Below are positions 22,910-34,555 of a DNA stretch of 64,000 bases, piece by piece. The notes below the pieces were generated by a model. It was given only the letters and a program-made list of their open reading frames with translations. It was not told where the DNA came from and did no database searches. The translations under genes were made by a program, and so were the position numbers. The DNA lies in contig CM075857.1 in assembly GCA_037975125.1 (NCBI GenBank), positions 25,321,207 to 25,385,206 of the forward strand. Reading direction: 5' to 3'. This DNA comes from Latrodectus hesperus (lineage: Eukaryota > Arthropoda > Arachnida > Araneae > Theridiidae). How positions within the stretch are numbered: the first letter of the stretch is position 1; every line of letters starts with the position of its first letter.

Positions 22910-23190
22910 TGTTGCAGATACATTCTTGCAGTTTCCATCCGCTTGTTTACAGTTTGAAAACATTGCACTAGCTTTCGAAACGAGGTAAATGGCAGAAGAA
23001 AAAAGTCAATTGAGCGTGGACTCACAAAATTATTCCCACTCCCTTACCTCCTCTGGGATGTGGTTCACGAAACTCGTCCTTCAACCCCAGTGTCGTTGAT
23101 TCAAGAAAAATATCCAGCCCTTGTGGAAAGCTTCAGAAAAAGAGGTTCGAGAGTGATCGCTGTTGAATAATCAATGGAACGATTGATGAA
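22910..23190 (+). other. Higher-complexity island with an ATG-less open frame
   Basis: The region is less AT-biased than its flanks. One + frame ending at the TAA at 23168-23170 is open for about 75 codons with no start codon near its beginning. Late in the frame it reads YPALVESFRKRG and ends VIAVE. The preceding tttacag is acceptor-like. I recognise no family; it may be an exon remnant or chance. Confidence 0.2.
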
Positions 23191-23633
23191 TTATTTCTAT
23201 TGGAGAGAGGTAACACAGAATTTATCGCCAAATTTGCTTATTTGTGTCGCCAACATGCAGATTGGACACTCACACTGAATGCAAACACTATGAGAGCTAA
23301 TAAAGACATTTTATCATTTAAATGCGAAAATGTATTTTTGGCTGAGATTTTAATACTGAATTTGTAAATGGGAGTACGGGAGTTTATTACATATTTAAAA
23401 TAAAGAAAAGTGTGTGCTGCGCAATATAAAAATGACAAAAAGGGTAATGTTTAATTTACTTCTATCTTTGTTTTGTCTTCTCTTAAGGATATTGATTTCC
23501 TGTCTTGCTAAATTATTTAGAATTTAATTAAATGAAAATCATAAAATATAGCCTTTGGAATATTTAAGTAAATGCACAATTACTCAGTTAAGCATACGTA
23601 TAATTTGACAACTTGAATAAATCTGGTTTGAAA

Positions 23634-23735
23634 TGCACCGGCTTTCAGTTCAACAGTTCGTGAGTTCGAGTCTCTCATTTTAAGTGCGGTTCGGTATCCA
23701 TTTTGGGCACATGAATAAATTCCCGTCTATCAAGA
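23634..23735 (+). mobile_element. Degraded SINE copy
   Basis: The stretch ggctttcagttcaacagttc with a B-box remnant (gagttcgagtctctc) and a gcggttcggtatccattttg core matches the family. The 3' end is lost at the next SINE. Confidence 0.75.
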
Positions 23736-23745
23736 AAACTGGAGT

Positions 23746-23896
23746 TTCTTATCTTTGGTTTAACAATAGTTCATGGTTTCGAACCTTATTTTGGGTTAGG
23801 GTGCTTGTAGTGGTTTGAAATTCATCCATAGGTCCCGGTATGATTAGCCTTCGTACGCAAAAAATGATCGATAAACGTCTGACAAACCAAACCAAC
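23746..23896 (+). mobile_element. SINE copy adjacent to the previous one
   Basis: The B-box region is diverged (ggtttcgaaccttatt). The core gtgcttgtagtggtttgaaa, the segment aggtcccggtatgattagcc and the CAAACCAACC-type tail are in order. The flanks caagaaaactggag and caagaagttggag may be a degraded duplication. Confidence 0.82.
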
Positions 23897-24125
23897 CAAG
23901 AAGTTGGAGAAAAGTTTGTCGAATTATCTCAATATTGTTTGTTTTTAAGTACATTTTTAAAAAAAATTAAAACACAAAGTTATACATTAAAAAAATTAAT
24001 ATAGAACATACGATAATTTGTAGCACAATTTATTTGCAAAAATATTTATAATACAGGTTCTTTAAATCCATTATTTTAACAACGGTTAAAGAAAAGCTAT
24101 TATTAAAATGAAAAACCTAAAAAAC

Positions 24126-24235
24126 AATATAATTCACTAGCGACCAGTTATATTTGGTAAGTAATGTTCTATTATTGGGAAATCTTTGGCGCCATTTTTT
24201 CTGGTCGATTAGATTTTAGATATGTACTACACTTT
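24126..24235 (-). repeat. TGGCGCC-family dispersed repeat, copy D
   Basis: The reverse complement reads CGACCAGAAAAAATGGCGCC, then AAAG, then CCCAATAATAGAACATTACTT, then an ACTGGTCGC end. It matches copies A and C at 4.7 and 5.7 kb block by block. Confidence 0.55.
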
Positions 24236-24539
24236 AATCTATAGGTCACAATCCGCTAAGTATTCTGTTTATTAGGATTAATTTTTCGAATTAATAATAA
24301 ATGAAAATATTGGCTTATAAATTAATAATTGTAGCAGTTATTATTGAATTTATATATGAATTATTTGAGAGTACTTTGACCTTCTATTCGTTTTCAAAAA
24401 ATCTTCATTTTGTATTTTATCCTACTAAAGATGAAATCGAATGATTTGTTGCAATTTAAATGGATATTTATTTGTATGAGTATGCAATCTCTCGCTTTAT
24501 CAACTACCTTTGTTCCGTCCCTCCCTTTTATTATTTTTC

Positions 24540-25060
24540 ATTTTTGTTTTCTCTTTACCTTCTCCCCCCGACTCGTTCGCCAAAGGCGTAGGCGGCAACA
24601 AAATGCGCATCCGGATGAGTGAACACGACTCTTGATTGGATAGCTACGCATGCATAGATATGCTAATTTCGGCGTATTCATGATTTGATTATTATTTTTT
24701 TTTATTATCTTCCGCGCTATTTTTTTCAATCTCCTCCTCCCCCATCTTCTTCATTGATTGCGAAGAAATGGAAGTAAACAATGTGAGCGGATATTTTTTT
24801 TCATTCTTTCGCTGCGATAAGACGTTCCCGCGATAAAAGAGAAAAAAAAGTGAACTTGTTTTCGGTTTTTGCTTACCCAAACGGGGCCTCTCGCATCTGT
24901 TTCTAGGAAGGAAGAAAAAAATAATAAAGCCAAAGCTTGATGACGAACGACATGTAAATATCGTCACTGCGCCTGTAAATTCGAATGCAAAATAATTCCG
25001 CCTTCTCTTGAGGTGAAATTGTTTCTTTATGTTCATCCCCTTCTGCCAAAGGAACATACT
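24540..25060. other. G/C- and CpG-richer island, candidate conserved element
   Basis: A block of mixed sequence with many CpGs, for example ggcgtaggcggcaacaaaat near 24585. Pyrimidine-rich patches and several open frames appear on the minus strand (the longest 24692-25057, 121 codons). That peptide is low-complexity Phe/Ser/Lys-rich and unlike any family I know. A regulatory or untranslated function is possible but inferred from composition only. Confidence 0.35.
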
Positions 25061-27340
25061 TATATTAAGGTAATATTAAGTATTTTTTCTATTTACGAAA
25101 TTAACCCGACACGTTTTTTCCATGTAAATGTCAGCTCACATTAATTTGAATAACAATAAAATCTGAAAACGATTTTGATATTATTTCAAAGTGATTACAA
25201 TTTTTTCCATGTATTTCTTTTTATTAAATAAAACATACTTTATCGTTTGAAAATTATTTTGATTAAGTAAAAAATACTTTTAAGTAACTTTTTCAAAAAA
25301 TAAACTATTTTAATCTTGAGAGATGTATTTCAGTGGCAAATACTGAAATTGTATTTAATTTTTATCTATTTACTTTGGATGGCAATTTTTGTCATTAGAA
25401 TTATTACATTTGAGAACAATGATACTGCTTTTCTTTCTTTCTTTTTTTTAATTTTTCATCTTTTTCAATGGCGGTCATTTTATATTATCCTCTCAAAACA
25501 ATGTGGCAATATACTTTTAACATTTTTATCAAAGTATTTTATTTTGTAATTTTCTGGATTTTTTTAAAATTTGTGATTTATGCCAGAAATTTATTAAATT
25601 ATTTTATATTTTTCAAATGTATTGATATCTGTGTTTTGTTGCTCTCATTTTTTGTTCTCATTCTTTTCTAAGGGGAGAGGGGAGAACATTTCAGATTTAT
25701 TCTCTGAACTGACAGAATGAAATTTTTTACTTTATTATCACTAAGTCAAATGTGTATTAATTGGTAATTAATTTTTTTTTTCAAAAATGATCATTATTTC
25801 AGCAAGGAATTACTGGATCAACATCGTTCGATTATTGCTCGTTATTGACATTATTTCTGTTCTTCATAGTTATTAATGCGTTTAAAATTTTAAATTGTTA
25901 TCATTGTGATTATCTTGAATACGTTAAAAGATATTTGAAGGATGATGAAAGATTGAAAAAGGTTTTATATTGTGTGCGATTGGTTTAAAATTATCTTTTT
26001 CAACTGGAGTATAGTCAACAAAATTTGAAATAAAACATATTTCTCTGGAAAATAAAAGCAACATATTAATTCAATCTGGGTGCATTTTAAGTGAAATTAT
26101 TCATTCGTATTAAGAATATAACCAGCCGTTAAAAAGTGAAATTGAAAATTTATGATCTAAGTAGTATTAGAGTACATGGTAAAGTATTTATAAATGCTTA
26201 AACATTAACAATTATTTTGTATGTACAGAAAATAGATTTTTTCACAAATAAACATATATTCATATATCATTAAATTAAATATAATTAAATTATTTTGAGC
26301 AGGTTTTAAAATTTTTCTGTCAAACCATTTTTGTTGAATCTTTTTGGCGCGGATAGAATAAATATTTCGTTATGAAATTTTTTTGTTGAAGAATACGATT
26401 ATAAGTACTATATGAAACACACACGAATGAGATTACTAAGCCATGCTGTATGAATTTAAATGTAGATGTTAATGTGTGTACATGATCTTTCAATTCATGT
26501 GTAAATTAAAATTTTTTATTCTGTTTTTCAAGCTTAATGAAATTATTCCTATGATTTTATTGATCTAAAATGTGCAATTTTTGTTTAATTTTTAAAATAT
26601 TTATATGTATATAATGAAAAATATTAATTAATTTTCAACTAATATTTTAATGAATTTTTTTTACAGTTGTTTCAACACTTTTGTCTAATGGCGTCAACAG
26701 TCCCTCCCTTCTTCATAAATACGATAAAAGAATTTTCAATAATTTCATGAAAATTTTGTTAAATTAAAAGGACATTTTCATGTTACAAGTTTCTTTGAAT
26801 CATCTTGAAATAACATTGTCGATAACTGTTGATAATTGACGTAACTTGTTCGGTAATTTTGTGATTTATTTCTCAATAACCTGTAATTATCGTAACGCCA
26901 AAAACTAAACAAGAAAAGATTTTGTAACAATTATGTGTTTATGATCATGATTTTCTGCATATTCCTTTTATCTGTTTTTCTTGTACGAATAATGAAAGGA
27001 AGAAAGGAATTGGATTTCCCTTTTTGCATTCCCAAGTATTGTTCTGGGAAACGTCCTATTTAACATTCAAAGAAAATTCTCCCATCGTGTTTCTTTTTGT
27101 AGACATACTGAGCAAGGAGTATGAGAGGCTGAGTTCTATTAAATCAATATAGTATCCTTGAAAAACTAAGTAGTTGATGTTGCCATCGATTTTTTTTAAA
27201 AAAAAGTCATAATATTAGTGGATTAAATCAATATATTGCACATTTATCGAATGTCTTGGAAATTGAAAATTATGACTTATAAATATAGGTTATAACATTC
27301 ATACCTATAAGACTCATTTGAAACTGTGCATTAGGTGTAG
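25060..27340. other. AT-rich non-coding stretch, no gene seen
   Basis: T-rich open frames at 25316-25671 are low-complexity. Nothing with repeat ends or coding character is recognised. Confidence 0.6.
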
Positions 27341-27600
27341 ATATTATTGAAAAGTGTTCACACTGTAGTTTTATTTAACTATAAAACTGTAAATTTATTA
27401 TAATAATAAAACTGAGTTTATTATTATATATAAAATAAACATTTAAGTTCTTTAAAATTTAGTACTACCTTAGAGTTAAATAATATTGAAAAGATACTGT
27501 AGTTTTATTTAAAAATAAAATTATGTAACTTTATTATTATGATAAAATGGGGTTTATTATTATATAGAATAATAATATTGCTGTGAAATTATGAATAAAT
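27341..27600. repeat. Diverged tandem duplication, about 140-bp unit
   Basis: The unit starting attgaaaag, followed by ctgtagttttattta and a closing tttattattatata block, occurs from about 27341 and again from about 27482, with substitutions and small indels. Confidence 0.65.
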
Positions 27601-28480
27601 AAAGGAGGAAAACTTTTATGGGTTTGGAGCATAATGATAAAAAATTTACCTATGATTTACATTTGCAATAACAAAATAAATTTGGTGTTACTATGATGCT
27701 GATAATTATTTTTTTACTTCTACTTTTTATGTTATTTTTTGAAGTGTATGTAATTGTAATTATATATCAACTTGAATAAGAGAAAATAAATTTTAGTGCT
27801 ATTCGCATCTTTAGATTTTTTTTCCTTTAAATAGAATGAAATCCATCAAAAAGTAAAGTTGCCATATATATTTTATATTTATTAAAGTTTATTTAAAAAT
27901 GACCATCCCTGCTTTTGAGCGAAAGGTTATCGTACGAATATTTTTTCTTTCACATCAAGTGTAAATTTGTTGTTATTTTGGTCTTTTCTAAAATAGATTT
28001 TAATTTTTTATGGCATGATATTGTGGTGGTTAGTTCACATATACCGTGTCATTAATTTTATCTTTTTTCTTATTGTTTTTGGGATTTTATTTTTCATTTT
28101 ATAACTCTGCGTGACAAATTTTAATAAATCAGTTCGCATCCTAAAATACCCGAAACATAAATTTTCTAATTATTAAGGTCTATCGATTTATTAATAAGTT
28201 TCGTAGCCAACTTTACTGGCAGTAATTTTTTTGGCGTAGGCTTGAGCACCCAAGCGCGAAGAAATCTTCTTACAATTATATCTTCAATATTAGTCATTAT
28301 CGAAGCAGGGGAGAGAAGCGATCCAAAATATTCTGTGTGTTGTGGCTCTCTTGAAAAATTAGAGTTTCCCATTTGAATACACAATTTTCTAAAAACTCAT
28401 TTTAAGGGGAGATGAATATTTGGCGAAAAAAAGGTCGATTATTAAAATGTTTTATCATAATTAAAAAAGAGATTTTCTTT
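27601..28480. other. AT-rich non-coding stretch
   Basis: No gene or repeat boundary is recognised. The minus-strand frame at 28166-28384 has no recognisable domain. Confidence 0.5.
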
Positions 28481-28700
28481 TTGGAAAGTGCTCAACGGAA
28501 GTGTATAAAAGTGAACAAAACGTGCCCTGAAGAATAAAGCGAAGTGGGTTAATGCACTCTCTGTCGATGCTTTCCAGTTTTTCATTCCTTTTATGCCTCG
28601 CACCACAGATTATGATTTCATTTTTAAGATTCTGAAGAGTAATGAAATTTCTGCCATTTTCGTGTGTGCACCGTTTGTCTTCTGAAATGCGGAATTTATG
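28481..28700. other. Slightly higher-complexity island
   Basis: Mixed sequence such as ggttaatgcactctctgtcg near 28548 lies in a less AT-biased patch. Nothing is recognised; a regulatory role is only a guess. Confidence 0.25.
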
Positions 28701-28836
28701 AGCTCTAACATTGTTTTCTGATTTGCGAGTAAATTTTTTTTCAGGAAGCGGTATTAGATAAGTGTTGGGGGAAAATAAAAAAAAAATAGAGATAAAAAAT
28801 AAATGTGTTTATGTGAGTTGCAGAGTTTATGAATCT

Positions 28837-28931
28837 TTTAAAATTTTGGAACAAGATTTTCGAACTAATACTATATGTGCTATTTCGATAATTATAATTA
28901 ATAATTATTGAATGATGATTAGAGATAAGAT
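28837..28931 (+). repeat. Direct repeat flanking LINE debris, left copy
   Basis: Starting tttaaaattttggaac, about 95 bp match 29504-29597 with substitutions and keep the gattagagataa word at the end. The offset is 667 bp. Confidence 0.7.
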
Positions 28932-28989
28932 TTCCAAATACTATTTCAGAAGAAATTAATTGCAGAATCTTGAAGAACTATTATTATTT

Positions 28990-29475
28990 TTCTTTTTAGT
29001 ATCTGTTGGAAAATAAATTGATCCCCAGGGAAATTAAACTAAAAGTGTACAAAACAATTATTCTTTCCATGGTGATATGTGATTGCGAGGTTTTGACTTT
29101 GATACAGAAAGACATACATAACTCATTAATTTATGAACGGAAAGTACTTAGAACATTTTTTGTCGATTACGGTTTAATAATAAACAATTGAAGCCATGAT
29201 GAATTGGAAGTTTTTATCAATCATAAAAATATAGTAAGATTTATCAAAACACAGATACTTTCATGTCTTAGGCACATAGAGACGTCACCCGCTGACCGTG
29301 TGGTTAAGATCTTGCATTGAAAAACCGTGTGCAATAAACCAAAGGGTATATAAAGGAGAAGGTGGCTTGATGACGTCTTAAACGGTCTTAAAACCTTAAG
29401 GGTCTCCAAATGTAAAATTGAAATCAGGGACAGAGCTGTCTAGAGCGTTATTGCAGGCTAAGGCTTACCCTGGGA
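28990..29475 (+). pseudogene. LINE reverse-transcriptase 3' fragment, broken
   Basis: The first part (29006-29188) encodes a peptide with LIPREIKLKVYKTIIL and YERKVLRTFF. This corresponds to the region just after the catalytic core of many arthropod non-LTR reverse transcriptases. A second part, in another frame from about 29228, contains KTQILSCLRHIE, RRRWLDDVLNGLKTL and VSKCKIEIRDRAV, the usual GHVERM...RW.DDV..DLK C-terminal block. It carries at least four in-frame stops and a frame change, and lacks the catalytic YxDD part and the endonuclease. It is a dead, 5'-truncated copy. The clade (CR1, RTE or Jockey-like) cannot be decided from this fragment. Direct repeats at 28837 and 29504 bracket it. 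Confidence 0.8.
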
Positions 29476-29503
29476 TATAGTGCCAATAAAGAAAAAATGT
29501 ATT

Positions 29504-29597
29504 ATTTAAAATTTTGGAACAAAATTTTCGACCAGTATTATACATGTCAATTCGGTAATTATTATTAATAATTATTGTCTGATTAGAGATAAATAGC
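29504..29597 (+). repeat. Direct repeat flanking LINE debris, right copy
   Basis: Diverged match to 28837-28931, beginning with the same tttaaaattttggaac word. It is far too long for an ordinary target-site duplication. Confidence 0.7.
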
Positions 29598-29599
29598 AC

Positions 29600-31412
29600 A
29601 GATTGGGATTATTGGTTGGAAGGATTTGTTCTCATTAAATATATTTGAAAGAGTCATGTAATTGTTATGGGGCAACACGACTCTTTTAAAGTTTTATATA
29701 TTTTTCCATTGGTTACATTATCATTAAAAATAATAAAAAATTTCTTAAGAAGGAAAGGAAATGTAGGAAAAAGTGCCATGATTATAAATAAATTTTATAA
29801 ATTAAAAAATAAGAAGTCGAAGAATTCTGTTTTTAATATTCTAGACTAGACTTATAAATCCATCGCAATTATGGTGACACATTTGAAAACCGAATCCAGA
29901 TCAAACAAGCGATGGTTACTTGTGCTCTTGGTTAACTAGAGATTGGAGATTAACGCATATCATTGTTAGAATGCTCTTCAACGAAACAAACGAAACTTTT
30001 GCTACGATGAAAAAAAATGTATATAATATATTTATTTATAATCTTTAGTACTCCCAATATTGACGGGAAAGATTTGATGCAGTTGATATACAATCGCTAA
30101 ATTTTAACTAAATGTAGTCAGATGCATGTTATTACATTTTCTAGTTCTGGTGTAATTATTGCTTTAAATTCATTTCTGTTTTGCTCTTTTGTGGCGCCAT
30201 TTTAACCTTATTATTAATTCCTGGCATCTTTGATACGATGTATAACTAATTGCTTTCGCAATAATTATAATGATTACATACATAAGAGCAGAATAGTATC
30301 CGAATTGCTAATGTACAATTCAGAAAACAATCTAGTTTCAATGTCTTTATTCAGGACTTTTTCTTCTCAAAGATAACATTTTTCATTTCTAAATTCGCTT
30401 TATTTTCATAACATTTATGATACTTAAAATAAAGAAATATTTGTCAAATGTGAAATCGTCACTGTAAATGAAATTTCATAGTTAATTCTAGTTAATTATC
30501 GTTAGCAGCACCTATCACTTTAAAGTCAGCACAATAAGCACTCATAGATTGCACTTACGAAATCAAATCTCTTCAAATATTCTGTTTTTATCCTTGGCAG
30601 TTGATAGGTTACGATTTACTATTTTCTGGATTACAATGTTAACGTGTGCCTTGCAGTATTCATAAGCCATGATTTCGATCAATATAGAGAAAATTTAGTT
30701 TTGCTTAGCCGTGAAGAAAATATTCACATGAAATAATATAATTTATTCATGCATGTTATTTTGTTTTAAATCTTAACTGTGATCTTACTATATAGTTTAG
30801 ATTTATTAATCTTGAATCACGAAATAAACTAAACATCTTTTTATGTGCTCTTATCTCTTTTGAATTATTGTATTAAATTTAGTTAACACTTAGTTCTTCA
30901 AGTACTCTTTGTTTCCAAACTCGAAAAACTTACAGGGTTTAAAAAATATTACCTATTAAAAATACATTTTTGCTTGTATCCATTAATGTATTTTGTCAAA
31001 CTATTATTATATTGATTATGTATATTTTATAACTTTTAACAACTTCGGTAGCAAACTGAATTTTTCTTTACTATATTTTTCTTTTTATCTTTATTTAATT
31101 TCAAGAAAAATATCTATTTTAAAATTTGGTCAATTTTTGTCATGGGTCTTGTTAATTTTTTTTTTGTCTTTATTGATCTATGTAATTTTTTAAATCATAA
31201 CATGAATTAAACTCTAAAATTTTTACTTATCATATTAGGAATGAAATTTGGGTTTATACAAACATTTGTTTTCGCACCAGATTCATTCTCTTATTAATGC
31301 AATGTCATTTTTGAGGGCAGAAATTAAATGGAATCTCTAAAAATAGATTTCGTGGCTCAATTTTGATACTGCCATCGTAAATTGATGTATTTATTTTAAT
31401 ATAATCCGACAC
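29600..31412. other. AT-rich non-coding stretch, no gene seen
   Basis: An isolated tgtggcgccatttt at about 30191 resembles the TGGCGCC family core but has no aligned flanks. No credible open frame. Confidence 0.5.
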
Positions 31413-31803
31413 AGTTTTATCCTGGAAACTCTTGAAAGGAAGGTATTAAGAACTATCTATGGGCCTGTACAGGAACATTGTTGCTGGCGAACCACATATA
31501 ATTTTGAATTGTATAGGCTGTATAACCAGCCCCAGATTATCCAGATTATCAGAAGCAACAGGTTGAGATGGCTTGGCCATGTCTGCAGAAGCCGGGAAAA
31601 CAACCCCACCCTAGAATATCAACGTTTAAGATCCCCGAAGGATTCCGTACCCGAGGAAGATCACCAACAAGATGGCTCGTTGACACTGAAAATGACCTCA
31701 AGATACTGAAAATTAGGAACTGGAAATGTGTCGCTCTGGACAGACTGGGCTGGAAAGGTCGTGTTGTAGAGGCAACTAAGACCTGTAATAGGTTACGCTT
31801 TTA
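31413..31803 (+). pseudogene. LINE reverse-transcriptase 3' fragment, frameshifted
   Basis: One frame from about 31419 reads ETLERKVLRTIYGPV, then YRLYNQPQIIQII, then LRWLGHV, the post-catalytic segment of non-LTR reverse transcriptases. After about 31600 the homology continues in the next frame, with PTRWLVDTENDLKIL and WKGRVVEATKT, ending near the stop at 31802. There is one frame change and no catalytic core, so this is a dead 5'-truncated copy. It covers the same protein region as the fragment at 28990 but differs clearly in sequence, so it belongs to a different subfamily or is an independent insertion. A hAT-type element lies about 100 bp downstream. Confidence 0.85.
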
Positions 31804-31907
31804 AATGAATGCTATTAAAGTAGAAGAGAAGACCTAGTTTTATTCTAATTTAATACCATAACTCAGTTAAAAATGTGGCGTTCTCTATCACAAATTTAGC
31901 TTGTTCG

Positions 31908-32071
31908 CAGAGCCTGATTAAGGAAGGAGCAGTTCAGAGGGGCCCTCACATCAAATGGAAAGTTTATTTTACATTGTGAATCAAAGAGAAAGTTTGTTGT
32001 TGTGAATCAAAAGCTCTCCTCTCCCGCAATTAAGTTTTTTCCCCGGATCGCATAGTCTAATTAGGACCCTG
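31908..32071. mobile_element. Miniature hAT-type element with perfect 8-bp TSD
   Basis: The element is 164 bp. The left end CAGAGCCTGATTA resembles the inverted right end CAGGGTCCTAATTA. Both ends are followed inward by a G-rich block (GGGGCCC on the left, the complement of ccccgg on the right). It is flanked by cttgttcg at 31900-31907 and 32072-32079, an exact 8-bp duplication as expected for hAT. It contains no coding sequence. Its ends differ from those of the 3244 element. Confidence 0.85.
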
Positions 32072-32294
32072 CTTGTTCGATCACAAAAGTGGTAAAAGAC
32101 CAGATCGGAAGTATGTTTAGGGCTGACAGGAGCTGCAGTTTCGCCTAAAAATAAAGTAAAATGGGCTTTTGTTTGAAACTGAAAAACTGTTGAATTCTGT
32201 TGCAATCATAGAATATAAAATTTTTAAGTGTTTGTTCTTTACATCTTATTCTACTCTTTACAATTAGAAACTCACTTCAGTTGATTGAAAAACT

Positions 32295-32467
32295 GGCTGC
32301 CGAAGGGTTAATGTTCTTTCTTTCAGTTCAACTGTTCGTGAGTTGGAATCCCGCCTTAGGCTTGAATGTTTGTAGTGGTTCAGAGTCCACTTTAAACTCT
32401 AAGTCCCGCTTTAATGAACCAGCATATGTAAAAAAAAAATCACCTTGGAACTAAAGACAAAACCAAC
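32295..32467 (+). mobile_element. SINE copy, moderately diverged
   Basis: The head ggctgccgaagggttaatgt, then tcagttcaactgttcgtg, a B-box remnant (gagttggaatcccgcc), the core atgtttgtagtggttcagag and an A-rich region with CAAAACCAAC at the end. No clear duplication was found. Confidence 0.85.
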
Positions 32468-32469
32468 TT

Positions 32470-33845
32470 TCAGCTTGTGAACATTTTTCATCTTTTCTCT
32501 TTGATTTCAGTAAATTGCTATTTAATGCTTCAAATTTTAATTTAAGTATTAATAATTAGATTCTGGTATGGAAGAAAACTGTATGTAATTTTGTGTTGTA
32601 CCGAAAAGAACAAACTCTTTTTTTCTTAATTCTTAAATTTCCTATTCAAAATTCGTCATATGTATGACGTTTTTCTTCCAATGACTTAAAGCCTATAAAA
32701 TGATAATTGACTTAACGTTTACAATGATTCAGGTTTTCCTTTTATGGCTTTGTTTTATTTCCTTCGAGTCATTCGTGCATCTCATTTTTCTATTTGCATA
32801 CACAGCTGAAAACCTTATGCATCTGCTATGATACATGCCAAATTTATGGTTTTGTGCGCCAAATTTATTTTAAAGTTTCTAACACTACATATACTTCCCC
32901 GAACGGCGCATGTACATGAGCAGACTGCATTTAAAATTTTAGTCTCGTAATAATACACACGTAAGTAAATTTTAAAAAAAAACTATTTTTAATGATACTT
33001 TAATATATATTTTGGAGTAAGCTCTCTGGAATGTATGCGAGTTTAGATATGAATACCAAAAATATTAATATGGATAGTTACTGTTAGGGAAACATTAACT
33101 ATCTGCTGAAAGTCAATTATTAAATTTCCATCCGCAATATCCAAGTTTGCAGTTATTGAAATTGTGATAATTTGAAGAGATAATCATGCATATCAAGTGT
33201 AGCTGTGATTTTTTTTTTTTAAATTATGTATGATGGATATACGTCAGATTTGAATGTAGGTTAAAAACAGCCGTATTATAATGTAAATCTCTGGATTAGA
33301 TTTGGAATTAATAAAGTTGTAAACAGATTGATCTCTAAAATTTTTATTAATTTTTCGTCGCGCTTTAAAATAGTATTAGCGAATTTCAGAGATATTTTAG
33401 AGAGAGATATATAATTTTAGAGTTATTTATATATTTTTTATTATTGGCAAAAATAACTGCAAAGTAAACCGGTGTGTGATGTAAAGGAAATATTTTAACA
33501 TTTTAAGCAAAAGTTTCTGAAAATAGGAATTAATATTGAAAAATTGCTCATTTTAAGAATTATGTGCTTGTTTAAAAATCTATTTCTTTTTAGCTTGCAA
33601 GTTGCTTGTATTTGTTACACAGATAAAATTACCTTAACTCTTGAAATAATATTTGATAAAACAAATTACTTTCTCTTAAAAGTGTATTTTAAAAATTCCT
33701 TAGTATTTTATTTTGTATTATCTAGCGTGCCTAAATTTGAATTTTTTTTTCAGCATTTATAAGTAGAAAAAAGGCTTACACTAAATAGAAATTTTCATTG
33801 AAGAGAATACTCCTTTCAGTTGAACGGAGAGGCTTGTCTGAACAA
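32470..33845. other. AT-rich non-coding stretch, no gene seen
   Basis: No recognisable repeat or frame. The T-rich open frame at 33544-33762 is low-complexity. Confidence 0.55.
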
Positions 33846-33849
33846 TAAG

Positions 33850-33967
33850 CATTTTGTGGAATCAATTCTCGTCTTGGGTGTGAAGCTTGTACTGATTTTA
33901 AATTCAATTTAAACAATGTCTCAATTAAACCTTGTTTATAAAAAGTGACCGTTAAGAGACACATAAT
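33850..33967 (+). mobile_element. Degraded SINE copy
   Basis: The B-box remnant and core (aatcaattctcgtcttggg, then gaagcttgtactgatt) and the tail aaaagtgaccgttaagagac are in family order. The 5' limit is uncertain. Confidence 0.6.
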
Positions 33968-33989
33968 TTACTCCATTATTTTTCTAATG

Positions 33990-34215
33990 CCTAGCTGCTT
34001 TTAGGCCTTTGCCCTATTCAGCCCTATATAATGGCGAAGTGATGGCATCTCACATAAGTGAAGTACCCAGTGGGTGCCATCTTCGCCCTGAAAGTGAAGT
34101 GATAAAGAACGAAAGACAAACACAAAGAGAGAAAGAAAACATCTATGCCAGAACCAGGATTTGAACCGAGGACCTACTGCTTCGCATAATTTAATCCATG
34201 AATTCCAAATTGACA
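33990..34215 (-). mobile_element. Second tRNA-like SINE family, single copy
   Basis: On the minus strand a Pol III B box GGTTCAAATCC (34158-34168) is preceded by gcgaagcagtaggtcctc. It is followed by a CT-rich linker and a body containing a strong hairpin (34033-34087). Nothing in the body matches the main SINE. This is a candidate tRNA-derived element of another family, called from one copy only; ends and TSD were not found. Confidence 0.5.
34033..34087. repeat. Hairpin inside the tRNA-like element
   Basis: GGCGAAG + ATGGCA (34033-34047, with a 2-nt bulge) pair with TGCCAT + CTTCGCC (34075-34087), making a 13-bp stem in CpG-containing sequence. Confidence 0.8.
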
Positions 34216-34555
34216 ATTTTACAAACAGGAAAGTCAACAATTAAAAATGATATTATTTCTAATGAAAAATCTTTGAAATATTTTACCTTATGTGGTATTT
34301 AAAAAACTTGGCCATGTCTATTCAAATAAATATTTAACTGCAAAACTAATTGAGAATAAATAGTAAATTGAGAAATTTTAAAATTGAGTTGAAAATAATT
34401 CTTGAAATATTTGACGTAATCTGCGATTATGAGGAAACTGTACCTTTCTATATGTAATGAATATTGAATGATTGTGCAGTAAATGCTCTTAGAAATACCG
34501 ACACTTGAAAAGTATTAGTGTTGAATGTATATAATTAAGAGAAAAGATAAGTTCC

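Noticed and set aside
24692..25057. 121-codon minus-strand open frame
   Set aside because: Phe/Ser/Lys-rich low-complexity peptide; lowered stop density follows from local G/C content.
27341..27600. Retroelement long terminal repeats
   Set aside because: The two copies abut, are AT-rich and lack TG..CA ends, primer-binding site or any internal region.
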